DNA from: Brevibacterium sp. 'Marine'
Lineage (GTDB): Bacteria; Actinomycetota; Actinomycetes; Actinomycetales; Brevibacteriaceae
Reading direction: 5' to 3'
Assembly: GCF_012844365.1 (NCBI RefSeq)
Contig: NZ_CP051626.1
Location: 1,302,001-1,366,000 of the forward strand
DNA: 64,000 bases
A program made the position numbers and the translations under genes. Numbering within the stretch: the stretch's first letter is position 1; the number at the start of each line of letters is the position of its first letter. This document shows positions 19,250 through 28,245 of this stretch, piece by piece. Under the pieces are notes generated by a model. It was not told the origin of the DNA. It did no database searches and was given only the letters and a program-made list of their open reading frames with translations.

Positions 19250-19648
19250 ATGACAATGACTGATCCAGTCGCAGACATGCTTACGCGTCTGCGCAACGCC
19301 AACTCGGCTTATCACGAGGACGTCAGCATGCCGTTCTCGAAGCTCAAGTCGAACATCGCCGAGATCCTCAAGACCGAGGGCTACATCACCGGCTGGAGCG
19401 TCGAAGACGCCGAAGTCGGCAAGACGCTGCTCCTGGACCTGAAGTTCGGACCCAACCGGGAACGTTCGATCGCCGGCCTGCGCCGGGTGTCGAAGCCGGG
19501 ACTGCGCGTCTACGCGAAGTCCACGAACCTGCCCAAGGTTCTCGGCGGCCTCGGCATCGCCATCCTGTCGACCTCGTCAGGCCTCCTGACGGACCGTCAG
19601 GCCGCCAAGAAGGGTGTGGGTGGGGAAGTCCTCGCCTACGTCTGGTAA
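19250..19648 (+). CDS. rpsH: 30S ribosomal protein S8
   Basis: 132 aa, starting [16 protein letters not shown]; a second ATG two codons later is possible. GAGGAAGGG lies upstream. The C-terminus [20 protein letters not shown] is typical. In E. coli S8 is the repressor of the spc operon, binding a site near the rplE start; I did not find a matching site here. Confidence 0.98.
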   Translation: MTMTDPVADMLTRLRNANSAYHEDVSMPFSKLKSNIAEILKTEGYITGWSVEDAEVGKTLLLDLKFGPNRERSIAGLRRVSKPGLRVYAKSTNLPKVLGGLGIAILSTSSGLLTDRQAAKKGVGGEVLAYVW

Positions 19649-19665
19649 AGGAAGGAGAGAAGAAC

Positions 19666-20202
19666 ATGTCACGTATTGGCAAGAACCCGATCTCCGTTCC
19701 CAGCGGCGTCGAGGTCAAGGTCGACGGCCAGGATGTCGCCGTCAAGGGACCTAAGGGCGAGCTGTCCGTCACCATCGCCGAGCCGATCACCGTATCGCTC
19801 GAAGACGGTGTCATCACAGTGGCCCGTCCGGACGAAGAGCGCGAATCGCGTTCGCTGCACGGACTGTCCCGTACGCTCATCAACAACATGATCGTCGGTG
19901 TGACCGATGGCTACTCCAAGGCCCTCGAGATCGTCGGAACCGGTTACCGTGTCCTGGCCAAGGGATCGAACCTCGAGTTCGCCCTCGGCTACAGCCACCC
20001 GATCGTCGTCGAACCGCCGGAGGGAATCTCCTTCAGCGTCGACGGCCAGACCAAGGTCGCTGTCCACGGAATCGACAAGCAGCTCGTCGGTGAGACCGCT
20101 GCGAACATCCGGAAGCTGCGCAAGCCAGAGCCCTACAAGGGCAAAGGTGTGCGCTACGCCGGCGAAATCGTCCGTCGCAAGGTCGGAAAGGCTGGTAAGT
20201 AA
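19666..20202 (+). CDS. rplF: 50S ribosomal protein L6
   Basis: 178 aa with GGAAGGAGAG upstream. Starts [17 protein letters not shown] and ends in the signature [14 protein letters not shown]. It lies near the sarcin-ricin loop and factor-binding site. Confidence 0.99.
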   Translation: MSRIGKNPISVPSGVEVKVDGQDVAVKGPKGELSVTIAEPITVSLEDGVITVARPDEERESRSLHGLSRTLINNMIVGVTDGYSKALEIVGTGYRVLAKGSNLEFALGYSHPIVVEPPEGISFSVDGQTKVAVHGIDKQLVGETAANIRKLRKPEPYKGKGVRYAGEIVRRKVGKAGK

Positions 20203-20204
20203 AG

Positions 20205-20585
20205 ATGGCCTTTGGCAAGAAGGAAAGCTACGGCAAAGGCAGGGCAGCTGCTCGCAAGCGTCGTCACGCTCGACTGCGCAAGCATGTCAGCGGCACGACC
20301 GAGCGCCCTCGCCTCTCAGTGACTCGCTCCACGCGCCACGTCTTCGTCCAGGTCATCGACGACACCGTCGGCAAGACCCTGGTCTCGGCCTCCACCATGG
20401 AAGCCGACCTGCGGACATTCGAAGGCGACAAGACCGGCAAAGCCCGCAAGGTGGGCGAGCTGGTTGCTCAGCGTGCCAAGGACGCCGGAATCGAATCCGT
20501 CGTCTTCGACCGTGGAGGCAATGCCTACCACGGCCGTGTGCAGGCAATCGCCGAAGGTGCCCGTGAAGGAGGATTGGCCCTATGA
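20205..20585 (+). CDS. rplR: 50S ribosomal protein L18
   Basis: 126 aa, starting [38 protein letters not shown] and [20 protein letters not shown] are conserved. It binds 5S rRNA with L5. It lies 2 bases after rplF and overlaps rpsE by 4 bases (ATGA). Confidence 0.98.
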   Translation: MAFGKKESYGKGRAAARKRRHARLRKHVSGTTERPRLSVTRSTRHVFVQVIDDTVGKTLVSASTMEADLRTFEGDKTGKARKVGELVAQRAKDAGIESVVFDRGGNAYHGRVQAIAEGAREGGLAL

Positions 20586-21265
20586 GCACTGAAGAGAACA
20601 AGGAACAGCAGGCAGCTGCTGAGACCCGCACCGACAACAGCGGTGACCGTTCCTCCCGTGGCCGCGGCCAGGGTGGACAGGGCGGTCAGGGTCGCGGACG
20701 CGGCGAAGGCCGTGGACGCGGCGGTCGCAACGACCGTGAAGACAAGAACCAGTTCATCGAACACGTCATCACGATCAACCGCGTGTCGAAGGTCGTCAAG
20801 GGCGGACGTCGGTTCTCCTTCACGGCTCTCGTCGTGGTCGGAGACGGCGACGGTATGGTCGGCATGGGCTACGGCAAGGCGAAGGAAGTTCCTGCCGCCA
20901 TCGCCAAGGGCGTCGAGGAAGCGAAGAAGAACTTCTTCCGCGTTCCCCGCATCCAGAAGACCATTCCGCACCCGATCCAGGGCGAGGAAGCCGCAGGTGT
21001 CGTCCTGCTGCGTCCGGCCGCTCCGGGTACCGGAGTCATCGCCGGTGGACCCGTTCGTGCGGTCCTCGATGCGGCAGGCGTCCAGGACGTCCTGTCCAAG
21101 TCGCTGGGCTCGGCGAACGCGATCAACATCGTGCACGCCGCGATCGCCGCGTTGAAGGGCCTCGAGCGTCCGGAAGAGGTTGCGGCTCGCCGTGGCCTGC
21201 CCGTCGACGAGGTTGCTCCGCACGCACTGCTGCGAGCAGCCGCTGAAAGTGGGGCGAAGTCCTGA
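20582..21265 (+). CDS. rpsE: 30S ribosomal protein S5 with Arg/Gly-rich N-terminal extension
   Basis: 227 aa against about 167 in E. coli. Residues about 22-52 are Arg/Gly/Gln-rich ([16 protein letters not shown]). The core then follows: [20 protein letters not shown] and [21 protein letters not shown]5 acts at the mRNA entry channel and in decoding fidelity. Its extension mirrors the tail on S3. The stop overlaps the rpmD start (TGATG). Confidence 0.98.
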   Translation: MSTEENKEQQAAAETRTDNSGDRSSRGRGQGGQGGQGRGRGEGRGRGGRNDREDKNQFIEHVITINRVSKVVKGGRRFSFTALVVVGDGDGMVGMGYGKAKEVPAAIAKGVEEAKKNFFRVPRIQKTIPHPIQGEEAAGVVLLRPAAPGTGVIAGGPVRAVLDAAGVQDVLSKSLGSANAINIVHAAIAALKGLERPEEVAARRGLPVDEVAPHALLRAAAESGAKS

Positions 21266-21447
21266 TGGCAAAGCTCAAGATTACTCAGCGCAAGTCCGCA
21301 ATCGGATACCGTCAGAGCCAGCGCGACACGCTGCGTTCGCTCGGTCTCAAGCGGACCAACGACGTTGTGGTGCAGGAAGATCGCCCCGAGATCCGGGGAA
21401 TGATCAACGCTGTCCGCCACATCGTGACTGTGGAAGAGGTCGATTGA
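21265..21447 (+). CDS. rpmD: 50S ribosomal protein L30
   Basis: 60 aa, the usual short bacterial form: [19 protein letters not shown] then [16 protein letters not shown]. It binds the 23S rRNA surface near 5S rRNA. It sits between rpsE and rplO with one-base spacings. Confidence 0.98.
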   Translation: MAKLKITQRKSAIGYRQSQRDTLRSLGLKRTNDVVVQEDRPEIRGMINAVRHIVTVEEVD

Positions 21448-21448
21448 T

Positions 21449-21901
21449 ATGTCGAACAACGACTCGCTGAAGCTGCACGATCTGCGCCCTGCCCCCGGAG
21501 CCAAGACCGCCAAGACCCGCGTCGGTCGTGGTGAGGCTTCGAAGGGCAAGACTGCCGGACGCGGAACCAAGGGCACGAAGGCCCGCTACCAGGTTCCGCA
21601 CGGCTTCGAGGGCGGCCAGACTCCGATGCACATGCGTCTGCCCAAGCTGCGTGGATTCAAGAACCCCGCCAAGGTGGAGTTCCAGGTTGTCAACCTCGAC
21701 AAGCTGTCCAGCCTGTTCCCCGAGGGCGGAGACGTCACCGTCGCCGATCTCGTGGAGAAGGGCGCTGTGCGCGCAAAGCAGCCCGTCAAGGTTCTCGGCA
21801 CCGGTGAGATCACCGTGGCCCTGAACATCACAGCAGACAAGTTCTCCGGCTCTGCAGCCGAGAAGATCAAAGCTGCAGGCGGAAGCGCCAACGAGGCCTG
21901 A
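21449..21901 (+). CDS. rplO: 50S ribosomal protein L15
   Basis: 150 aa. N-terminal basic part [19 protein letters not shown] and the motif [19 protein letters not shown]. It is a late assembly protein of the 50S subunit and the last ribosomal gene before secY, followed by a hairpin. Confidence 0.98.
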   Translation: MSNNDSLKLHDLRPAPGAKTAKTRVGRGEASKGKTAGRGTKGTKARYQVPHGFEGGQTPMHMRLPKLRGFKNPAKVEFQVVNLDKLSSLFPEGGDVTVADLVEKGAVRAKQPVKVLGTGEITVALNITADKFSGSAAEKIKAAGGSANEA

Positions 21902-21942
21902 TCCGTTCCACGCGGACGGTATCCCGGCCTCATCGCCGGAAA

Positions 21943-21971
21943 GGGGAGCGGTCACTTCGGTGGCCGCCCCC
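21943..21971 (+). terminator. Terminator or attenuator between rplO and secY
   Basis: GGGG-A-GCGGTCAC pairs with GTGGCCGC-CCCC around TTCG, with one bulged base and one G-U-type pair. It separates the ribosomal genes from the secY group. Confidence 0.6.
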
Positions 21972-22101
21972 TTCTGCATGCTCGGAAAGGTCACGGAGAC
22001 GGTCTGTGATCCGGCCCGAGACCGCTGCGATTCCCCTTGGACCTGAAGCCTGGGAGGACCCTGCACCGAGCTTCGTCGGTTTCGGCCTGCAGGCCATACC
22101 C

Positions 22102-22110
22102 TGGTAGTCT
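22102..22110 (+). promoter_or_regulatory. Extended -10 promoter candidate of secY
   Basis: TGGTAGTCT fits TGnTAnnnT, with transcription starting near 22117 and a leader of about 67 bases to the secY TTG. No clear -35 box is present. Confidence 0.4.
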
Positions 22111-22183
22111 TTTGCAGGTATTTGTCTCAATCGCCAGGTCGCGACCACGACTCTGACTTTTCATCCCCCAACGAGGAGGACGC

Positions 22184-23485
22184 TTGATCGGCGCAATCCG
22201 GAGGGCCTTCAGAACGCCCGACTTGAGGAACAAACTCCTCTTCACCCTGGGCATTCTTGTCATCTTCCGACTCGGCTCGTTCATTCCTTCGCCTGGCATC
22301 GACTACACCAAGGTGCAGGAATGTGTGGCTTCGCCTCAGCTCAATGAGGGCGGATTCGCCATGATCAACCTCTTCAGCGGCGGCGCGCTGCTGCAGCTGT
22401 CGATCTTCGCCCTGGGCATCATGCCCTATATCACCGCGAGCATCATCGTCCAGCTGCTGCGCGTGGTCATTCCGCGCTTCGAAGCCCTCCACAAGGAAGG
22501 CGCATCGGGTCAGGCGAAGCTGACTCAGTACACCCGCTACCTGACCATCGGCCTTGCGATCCTCAACTCGACCACGCTTGTGGCGACCGTCCGCTCTGGT
22601 GCGCTCTTCGGCAATGTCGAAGGCTGCCAGGACCTCATCGCCAACGACACCTGGTGGGGCATCGCGGTCCTCGTGCTGACTCTGACCGCAGGCACCGGGC
22701 TGATCATGTGGCTCGGCGAGCAGATCACCGAACACGGTGTGGGCAACGGAATGTCGCTGCTCATCTTCACCTCCGTCGCATCGGCCTTCCCCTCCTCGCT
22801 CGGCGCGATCTTCCGCGAGCAGGGCGTCGACATCTTCCTCATCGTCATGGTCGTGGGTCTCGTGCTCGTCGCCCTCGTGGTCTTCGTCGAGCAGTCGCAG
22901 CGCAGGATTCCCGTCCAGTACGCCAAGCGCATGGTCGGCCGTCGGATGTTCGGCGGAACCTCGACCTATATTCCGATCAAGGTGAACATGGCCGGTGTCA
23001 TCCCCGTCATCTTCGCCTCCTCGGTGCTCTACCTGCCGAGCCTGGTCTCGCAGTTCTTCGATCCCGAATCGAAGTGGGTCGAATGGATCAACACCTACTT
23101 CACACGCGGTGACCATCCGCTCTACATCACCGTGTACGCCCTGCTGACGATCTTCTTCGCCTACTTCTACGTCGCCATCACCTTCAATCCCGAAGAGGTC
23201 GCGGACAATATGAAGAAGTACGGAGGCTTCATCCCCGGTATCCGGGCCGGTCGCCCGACCGCCGAATACTTGAGCTACGTGCTCAGCCGCATCAACTTCC
23301 CCGGCTCGCTCTACCTTGCCTTCGTCGCCCTCATCCCGCTGATCGCGCTGGTGCTCATCAACGCCAATCAGAACTTCCCGTTCGGCGGCACCTCCCTGCT
23401 GATCGTCGTGGGCGTCGGCCTCGAAACGGTCAAGCAGATCGACGCGCAGATGCAGCAGCGCCACTATGAGGGGCTGCTGCGCTGA
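22184..23485 (+). CDS. secY: Protein translocase channel subunit SecY
   Basis: 433 aa, TTG start preceded by ACGAGGAGGAC. Ten hydrophobic segments. The plug/TM2 region is conserved (GALLQLSIFALGIMPYITASI). Other conserved parts are QLTQYTRYLT-type TM3 entry, the cytoplasmic loop RRIPVQYAKRM and the C5 loop GIRAGRPTAEYLSYVLSRI. It forms the Sec translocon pore in the membrane. adk and map follow in the usual order. Confidence 0.99.
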   Translation: MIGAIRRAFRTPDLRNKLLFTLGILVIFRLGSFIPSPGIDYTKVQECVASPQLNEGGFAMINLFSGGALLQLSIFALGIMPYITASIIVQLLRVVIPRFEALHKEGASGQAKLTQYTRYLTIGLAILNSTTLVATVRSGALFGNVEGCQDLIANDTWWGIAVLVLTLTAGTGLIMWLGEQITEHGVGNGMSLLIFTSVASAFPSSLGAIFREQGVDIFLIVMVVGLVLVALVVFVEQSQRRIPVQYAKRMVGRRMFGGTSTYIPIKVNMAGVIPVIFASSVLYLPSLVSQFFDPESKWVEWINTYFTRGDHPLYITVYALLTIFFAYFYVAITFNPEEVADNMKKYGGFIPGIRAGRPTAEYLSYVLSRINFPGSLYLAFVALIPLIALVLINANQNFPFGGTSLLIVVGVGLETVKQIDAQMQQRHYEGLLR

Positions 23486-23534
23486 TATGACCGGACGCTG
23501 ACGTTCAGCGGACATCCCATTGGAAGGACACCTT

Positions 23535-24101
23535 ATGAGTTCACGCATCATCCTGATCGGCCCTCCCGGCGCCGGCAAGGGAACGCAGGCCGCCCGCCTG
23601 TCCGAGGCGCTCGGCGTCCCGGCGATCTCGACCGGAGACATCTTCCGGGCGAATGTGAAGGGTGAGACCGAGCTGGGCAAGCTGGCCAAACGCTATATGG
23701 ATGCCGGCGAATACGTGCCGGACGAGGTCACGAACTCCATGGTCGCCGACCGTCTGGCACAGGATGATGCCGCCGATGGGTTCCTCCTCGACGGATACCC
23801 CCGCACCAGTGCCCAGGTCGATGAGCTCGATCGGATCCTCGCGGCCGAGGACAAAGCCATCGAGCACGTCGTCGAGCTCACGGCCGACACCGACGAGGTC
23901 GTCGCCCGCCTGCTCGCTCGTGCTCAGACCGAGGGCCGCAGCGATGACAGCGAAGACGTCATCCGGCACCGACTCGATGTGTACGAAGAGCAGACGCAGC
24001 CGCTGACCGATATCTACCGCAGCCGCGGACTTCTGCGCCAGGTGGACGGCCTCGGTGAAGTCGAAGACATCACCGAACGCATCCTGTCGACCATTCGATG
24101 A
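23535..24101 (+). CDS. adk: Adenylate kinase
   Basis: 188 aa from ATG 23535 with GGAAGG 8 bases upstream; a TTG 15 bases earlier overlaps that site. P-loop GPPGAGKGTQ at about residues 8-17, the AMP-binding ISTGDIFR and the LLDGYPRT motif are present. The LID is short (no zinc-finger insert), giving the 180-190 aa actinobacterial form. It converts ATP and AMP to two ADP. It overlaps map by 4 bases. Confidence 0.98.
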   Translation: MSSRIILIGPPGAGKGTQAARLSEALGVPAISTGDIFRANVKGETELGKLAKRYMDAGEYVPDEVTNSMVADRLAQDDAADGFLLDGYPRTSAQVDELDRILAAEDKAIEHVVELTADTDEVVARLLARAQTEGRSDDSEDVIRHRLDVYEEQTQPLTDIYRSRGLLRQVDGLGEVEDITERILSTIR

Positions 24102-24934
24102 TCTTCGGACCACGTATCGAGCTGAAGACTCCCGCGGAGCTTGAGCTCATGCATCGGGCCGGGCAGCTGACACGACAAGTGCTCTCAGCGGCCCGGTCCG
24201 CGGCCGTTCCCGGGGCAACCACAGCCGAGGTGGACGCCGCGGCCGAGGCTGTCATCGACTCCGCCGGGGCACGGTCGAACTTCAAGGGCTACCAGGGATT
24301 TCCTGCGGTCGTGTGCATCTCCGTGAACGAGGAGATCGTCCACGGCATCCCGGGGCCTCGTGTCCTCCACGCCGGCGACATCGTCTCGATCGACGGGGGC
24401 GCGATCGTCGACGGCTTCCACGGGGACTCCGCACTGACGATGATCGTCGGCGGCGACGAAGCGGGCACTGCCGCCGATCGTGAGCTCTCATCCGCCACCG
24501 AGGCGGCCATGTGGGCAGGCATCGCGGCGTTCGCAACCGGGACGAAAGTCAGCGACATCGGAGACGCCATCGATGACTTCGTCTCCGATTCCTTCCCCCA
24601 CCTGGGTCTCGTCGAGGAGTTCACCGGACACGGGATCGGCACCTCCATGCACATGGCTCCCGAGGTGCTCAACTACCGTGCACGCTCGAACGGCCCGAAG
24701 ATCAAGCCCGGAATGTGCCTGGCGATCGAACCGATGCTCACCACCGGCGGCGCGGACACGCGGACCCTTGCCGATGATTGGACGGTCGTCACGGCAGACG
24801 GTTCACGGGCGAGCCACTGGGAACACAGCGTGGCTCGCCACGATGGGGGAGTCTGGGTACTCACGGCCGCCGACGGGGGAGCAGCCGGATTGGCGCCGTT
24901 CGGAATCGCTCCCGTGCCTCCGAACGGCATCTGA
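24098..24934 (+). CDS. map: Methionine aminopeptidase, type I
   Basis: 278 aa, start overlapping the adk stop. The metal ligands are visible: Asp in DGGAIVDGFHGDSA, His in EEFTGHGIGTSMHM, and Glu in CLAIEPML; a late Glu is expected in EHSV. It removes N-terminal Met from nascent proteins. It closes the secY-adk-map group. Confidence 0.97.
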   Translation: MIFGPRIELKTPAELELMHRAGQLTRQVLSAARSAAVPGATTAEVDAAAEAVIDSAGARSNFKGYQGFPAVVCISVNEEIVHGIPGPRVLHAGDIVSIDGGAIVDGFHGDSALTMIVGGDEAGTAADRELSSATEAAMWAGIAAFATGTKVSDIGDAIDDFVSDSFPHLGLVEEFTGHGIGTSMHMAPEVLNYRARSNGPKIKPGMCLAIEPMLTTGGADTRTLADDWTVVTADGSRASHWEHSVARHDGGVWVLTAADGGAAGLAPFGIAPVPPNGI

Positions 24935-24969
24935 GGGGAGATCCTTGGGGAGGGGGCCCGAGCCCGAAC

Positions 24970-25209
24970 TCAGGTGGCCGCCATCTGCCTCCTCAGGGTC
25001 GACCTGCCGACGAAGTAGACGGCGGCGAAGGTTCCGGACGCAGCCATCAGCCCGAGTGCGAACATCCATGTTGCGGTCTCGGCGATGGTGAACCCGAAGA
25101 TCTGGAACGCGCAGAAGGCGATGAAGGCCGTGATGGCCCCCGCCAGCAGTCCCGATGTGCGGGACATCTGGTACGCGCGCTGATCGATTGAGTGCTTCTC
25201 GTCATCCAT
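24970..25209 (-). CDS. Small membrane protein, two predicted helices, function unknown
   Basis: 79 aa from ATG 25209, selected because GAGGAG lies about 8 bases upstream; the frame extends further without a site. Hydrophilic start MDDEKHSIDQRAYQMSR, then two hydrophobic stretches (GLLAGAITAFIAFCAFQIFGF and WMFALGLMAASGTFAAVYFVG) and a short basic tail. It is convergent with map and divergent from the PaaX-like gene, 79 bases away. I do not recognise the family. Confidence 0.6.
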   Translation of the reverse strand: MDDEKHSIDQRAYQMSRTSGLLAGAITAFIAFCAFQIFGFTIAETATWMFALGLMAASGTFAAVYFVGRSTLRRQMAAT

Positions 25210-25276
25210 GTCGTGGCTCCTCGTCGCTTCGCTGCGATCTCGGTCCTTGTCGGCACCGATCCTTGTGTTTTCACGG

Positions 25277-25282
25277 TAGGAT
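25277..25282 (+). promoter_or_regulatory. -10 hexamer of a likely leaderless promoter of the PaaX-like gene
   Basis: TAGGAT is followed by 6 bases and then ATG 25289. There is no ribosome site. Confidence 0.4.
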
Positions 25283-25288
25283 CTGGCC

Positions 25289-26173
25289 ATGACGAGTGTC
25301 CACGATGTCCCGAAACGTCGGACAGATGTGGGCGATCGCTATCGGATGACACGTATCGCCTTCGATGTGATCTCCGCTTTCGGGTGTCTGCAGGCGAGCG
25401 GACTGCCGGGGCCCGTCATCGTCAGTGTGTTGGGCGAGCACGGGTATTCTTCCTCGAGCGTGCACAATCAACTCGTGCGGATGGTCCAACGAGGCATCAT
25501 CAGCAGCGAACGAATCGGGCGGGTCTCCGTCTACCGCCTGAGCGAACACATCCTCTCGGACTTCGGCGACATTGCCGGCGACCATGTCTTTCCGGACTAT
25601 GAGGGTCGCTTCCACACTGTGCTGTATTCCGTTCCGGAGTCTTCGCGCGGTCTGCGGGACCGACTGCAGTACATTGCCCGGAGCCTGGGATACAGGCAGC
25701 TGAGGCCGGGAATCCTCATCGGCTTCGCAGACCGGTCCGCTCAGCTGTCGGCGCGGCTGCCCGAGATGTCAGATCCCAGCTGGTCCGAGGCGGGAGAGCT
25801 GACACCCGACTCCACCGCCGCGGCTCGCAGGATGACGACTCGGGCCTTCGAACTCGACTCCGCTCTCGCCCAGCTGCCTCCGTTGGAGCAGCGCATGAAC
25901 GCACTGACCTCGGGCGGATCAGCGCCGGGAACCGGATGTCCGGAGCTGAGCTTGAGAGGCTTCTTCGATCTGTACTTTGACATCGCCCGCGCCGTGATCA
26001 CCCACCCGCTGCTGCCCGAGGCCCTCGTCGACGGCACTCAGCCGGCCGTGCGGTTCCGCGCTCTCATGCAGCAGTGCAATCTCGAGTACTATCTGCGCTT
26101 CGATCAGCAGATCCGCGAGTGTGCGGGAGCCAGCTCCTCTTTCGACCTCATCGAATGGCTGCCCGAGCACTGA
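25289..26173 (+). CDS. PaaX-family transcriptional regulator
   Basis: 294 aa. The N-terminal winged helix (about residues 20-90) contains GYSSSSVHNQLVRMVQRGII. It is followed by the PaaX central ferredoxin-like region, FHTVLYSVPESSRGLRDRLQ with LRPGILIG. The C-terminal PaaX domain contains FDLYFDIARAVITHPLLPEAL. Family members repress aromatic or acyl-CoA catabolic genes in response to CoA thioesters. No paa catabolic genes adjoin, so the target is unknown; a PaaK-like ligase lies about 10 kb away. The gene sits between map and infA, splitting the usual ribosomal gene order. Confidence 0.8.
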   Translation: MTSVHDVPKRRTDVGDRYRMTRIAFDVISAFGCLQASGLPGPVIVSVLGEHGYSSSSVHNQLVRMVQRGIISSERIGRVSVYRLSEHILSDFGDIAGDHVFPDYEGRFHTVLYSVPESSRGLRDRLQYIARSLGYRQLRPGILIGFADRSAQLSARLPEMSDPSWSEAGELTPDSTAAARRMTTRAFELDSALAQLPPLEQRMNALTSGGSAPGTGCPELSLRGFFDLYFDIARAVITHPLLPEALVDGTQPAVRFRALMQQCNLEYYLRFDQQIRECAGASSSFDLIEWLPEH

Positions 26174-26206
26174 AGCACCGAATGCTGGCGTGCCTCAGTC
26201 CGAAGC

Positions 26207-27352
26207 TCAGAGGATCCGGGCGATCCTCTCAACCGCCTCGGTGAGCAGGGGACGAGGAAGGGCGAAGTTGAACCGGATATGCCCGGCCCCGACCTCACCG
26301 CACAGGCGACCCTCGGTCACGGCCACCTCGGCGCGGGATCGGATGTGATCGGACAGGCCCGACTCCAAGCCGTAGCCGCGCAGATCCAGCCACGCCAGAT
26401 ACGTGCCTTCCGGTTCGATGTAGGCAGCGCCCGGCAGCAGCGAGCCGACGAGATCGGTGAAGTGATCCCGGTTTCCCTTGAGGTAGCCGTTGACCTCCCT
26501 CAGCCAGTCTTTCGAACGGGAGTATGCGGCGGTCGTCGCCAGGATTCCCGGATTCGAGGCGGCACCGGAGACGAACTGCCCCTTCTCGGCCCAGACGTCA
26601 CGGTCGGCAGAAGAGGTGAGGATGAGCTGAGCACATTTGAGGCCGGGGATGTTGAAGGCCTTCGACGCAGCCGTCGCGGTCGCCGTGTGTGCGGCGGTCG
26701 CCTCGGTGAGAGCAGCATACGGAATATGCCGAGCAGGGGCATAGACGACGGGAGCGTGGATCTCGTCGGAGAACACGCGGGCTCCGGCTTCCTCGACGAC
26801 GTCCGCGAGTGCCGACAGCTCGGCCTCGGTGTAGACCTTGCCGATCGGATTGTGCGGATTGCACAGGACGAACGTCGCGCCGGGCGTCAGGGCCGAGGCG
26901 ATGGCGTCGAGATCGAGGGACCAGCCGGATTCCGAGCGCAGCATCGGAACTTCGATGAGTTCGCGGCCGGTCACCCGCGCGACGTCGAAGAACGGCATGT
27001 AGGCCGGTGTCGGCAGCACGATCGGAGTGTCGGACGGGGTGAGGTGGGTGAGCACGCCGAGGAACGCGGCCAGCACATCACTGGCCAGTTCGATGTGGCC
27101 GACGGGGATGCGCCAGCCGTAGTGCTCGGAGCAGAAGCTCGAGGTCGCGGTCTTCAGATCGGCGACGAGATCGGCAGGAGCGTAGCCGTAGAGGTCGCGG
27201 TCGTCGATGGTCTGCAGCGACTGACGCACTGCGGGTGCGACCCCGAAGTCCATCTCGGCGATGAACGCTCCGATGGAACCGGGGAAGGACGACCACTTGC
27301 GCCCACCCTTCGTGACCAGGGATTCCTCGGTGATGGCATCGAAATCGGACAT
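26207..27352 (-). CDS. PLP-dependent aminotransferase, MalY/PatB type (putative cystathionine beta-lyase)
   Basis: 381 aa, ATG preceded by GAGGAG. Starts with the family opening (KGGRKWSSFPGSIGAFIAEMDF), then LCNPHNPIGKVY and VFSDEIHAPVVY. The PLP lysine is in ATAASKAFNIPGLKCA, and the carboxylate-binding Arg is near the C-terminus (HIRFNFALPRP). MalY/PatB proteins cleave C-S bonds of cystathionine and related thioethers; some act on cysteine conjugates. Such enzymes could contribute to volatile sulfur compound formation, but that is an inference from the family. It converges with the PaaX-like gene (33 bases). Confidence 0.85.
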   Translation of the reverse strand: MSDFDAITEESLVTKGGRKWSSFPGSIGAFIAEMDFGVAPAVRQSLQTIDDRDLYGYAPADLVADLKTATSSFCSEHYGWRIPVGHIELASDVLAAFLGVLTHLTPSDTPIVLPTPAYMPFFDVARVTGRELIEVPMLRSESGWSLDLDAIASALTPGATFVLCNPHNPIGKVYTEAELSALADVVEEAGARVFSDEIHAPVVYAPARHIPYAALTEATAAHTATATAASKAFNIPGLKCAQLILTSSADRDVWAEKGQFVSGAASNPGILATTAAYSRSKDWLREVNGYLKGNRDHFTDLVGSLLPGAAYIEPEGTYLAWLDLRGYGLESGLSDHIRSRAEVAVTEGRLCGEVGAGHIRFNFALPRPLLTEAVERIARIL

Positions 27353-27393
27353 CTGTGTACTCCTCTTCGGGGACTGCGTCGGGTGCGGTACTC

Positions 27394-27402
27394 ACGCTAG
27401 CA
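27394..27402 (-). promoter_or_regulatory. Extended -10 promoter candidate of the MalY-like gene
   Basis: On the minus strand TGCTAGCGT fits TGnTAnnnT, about 42 bases before the ATG. Confidence 0.4.
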
Positions 27403-27513
27403 GTCGCGGCGGCGAAGGCGGGGTGCATTCGACTTCAGCGGTCACGGGAGGGGTCGGCCGCCTCGGCGAGGATAGGATTGTAAGGGACTTCACGCCCAGA
27501 AGCGAACACCGTG

Positions 27514-27542
27514 TGGAAGAATCTTTCTTCGTAGTGTAGGGT
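27514..27542 (+). promoter_or_regulatory. Promoter candidate of the infA/alpha operon
   Basis: TGGAAG (27514-27519), a 17-base spacer and TAGGGT (27537-27542). The -35 box is weak. The predicted leader to infA is about 170 bases. Confidence 0.4.
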
Positions 27543-27595
27543 TGATGATTGGTCTGTTCTCATTCAACTCACCCTTTTCCAGTTGTGGGCGGCTT

Positions 27596-27697
27596 CTGCC
27601 ATCCACATCTTTTCATGTGGTGACGAGGACGGCAGGCCGAGGGGTCACCGGCACTGAGTCGGTGATACACGATTACGTCGAACGCGAAGGTTTCGCG
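27596..27697 (+). other. Structured leader of infA with three hairpins
   Basis: CCACAT/ATGTGG (27603-27620) lies within CTGCC/GGCAG (27596-27635). TCACCG/CGGTGA follows (27645-27665), then CGCGAA-GGT-TTCGCG (27683-27697). No open reading frame with a ribosome site is present. It may regulate initiation-factor or alpha-operon expression. Confidence 0.4.
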
Positions 27698-27720
27698 GGA
27701 ATACGAGGTTAGCGAACGAT

Positions 27721-27942
27721 ATGGCCAAAAAAGAAGGGGTCATTGAGATCGAGGGCACCGTTGTCGAAGCTCTGCCGAACGCATCGTTTCGGGTTGAGCT
27801 GAGCAACGGGCACAAGGTGCTCGCACATATCTCCGGAAAGATGCGTCAGCACTATATCCGCATCCTTCCCGAGGACCGGGTCATCGTGGAGCTGTCTCCA
27901 TACGATCTCTCGCGCGGACGAATCGTTTACCGCTACAAGTAA
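27721..27942 (+). CDS. infA: Translation initiation factor IF-1
   Basis: 73 aa, standard length. The S1-like OB fold is complete: [37 protein letters not shown] and the C-terminal [12 protein letters not shown]. It occupies the ribosomal A site during initiation. It opens the alpha operon. Confidence 0.99.
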   Translation: MAKKEGVIEIEGTVVEALPNASFRVELSNGHKVLAHISGKMRQHYIRILPEDRVIVELSPYDLSRGRIVYRYK

Positions 27943-28000
27943 GGATCTTCGATCATTCGCGTCCTGTCCTGCCGGGCAGGGACCGAAAGAAGGAAAAACG

Positions 28001-28114
28001 ATGAAGGTTAAGCCCAGCGTCAAGAAGATCTGCGAGAACTGCCAGATTACCCGCCGTCACGGCCGGGTCATCGTCATCTGCTCCAACCCGCGCCACAAGC
28101 AGCGCCAGGGCTGA
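28001..28114 (+). CDS. rpmJ: 50S ribosomal protein L36
   Basis: 37 aa: [19 protein letters not shown] and so on to PRHKQRQG, with AGAAGGAAA upstream. The zinc ligands CxxC, Cys and His are all present, so this is the zinc-binding (C+) form. It lies between infA and rpsM. Confidence 0.97.
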   Translation: MKVKPSVKKICENCQITRRHGRVIVICSNPRHKQRQG

Positions 28115-28245
28115 GCAGCTCGTTCCGAGCAGATCGAGGCTCCTCCGAGAGGGGCTTCAGCAGCACCACACCCGCGCAGACCTCGCCATCTGCGTTCGGA
28201 CCCGCGAGAAGTGAGAGCTTCCGCGGAACGGACACAGGACGATAC

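Noticed and set aside
22127..23689. 520-codon minus-strand frame opposite secY and adk
   Set aside because: Antisense to conserved genes, Asp/His/Arg-rich composition typical of shadow frames, no start signal.
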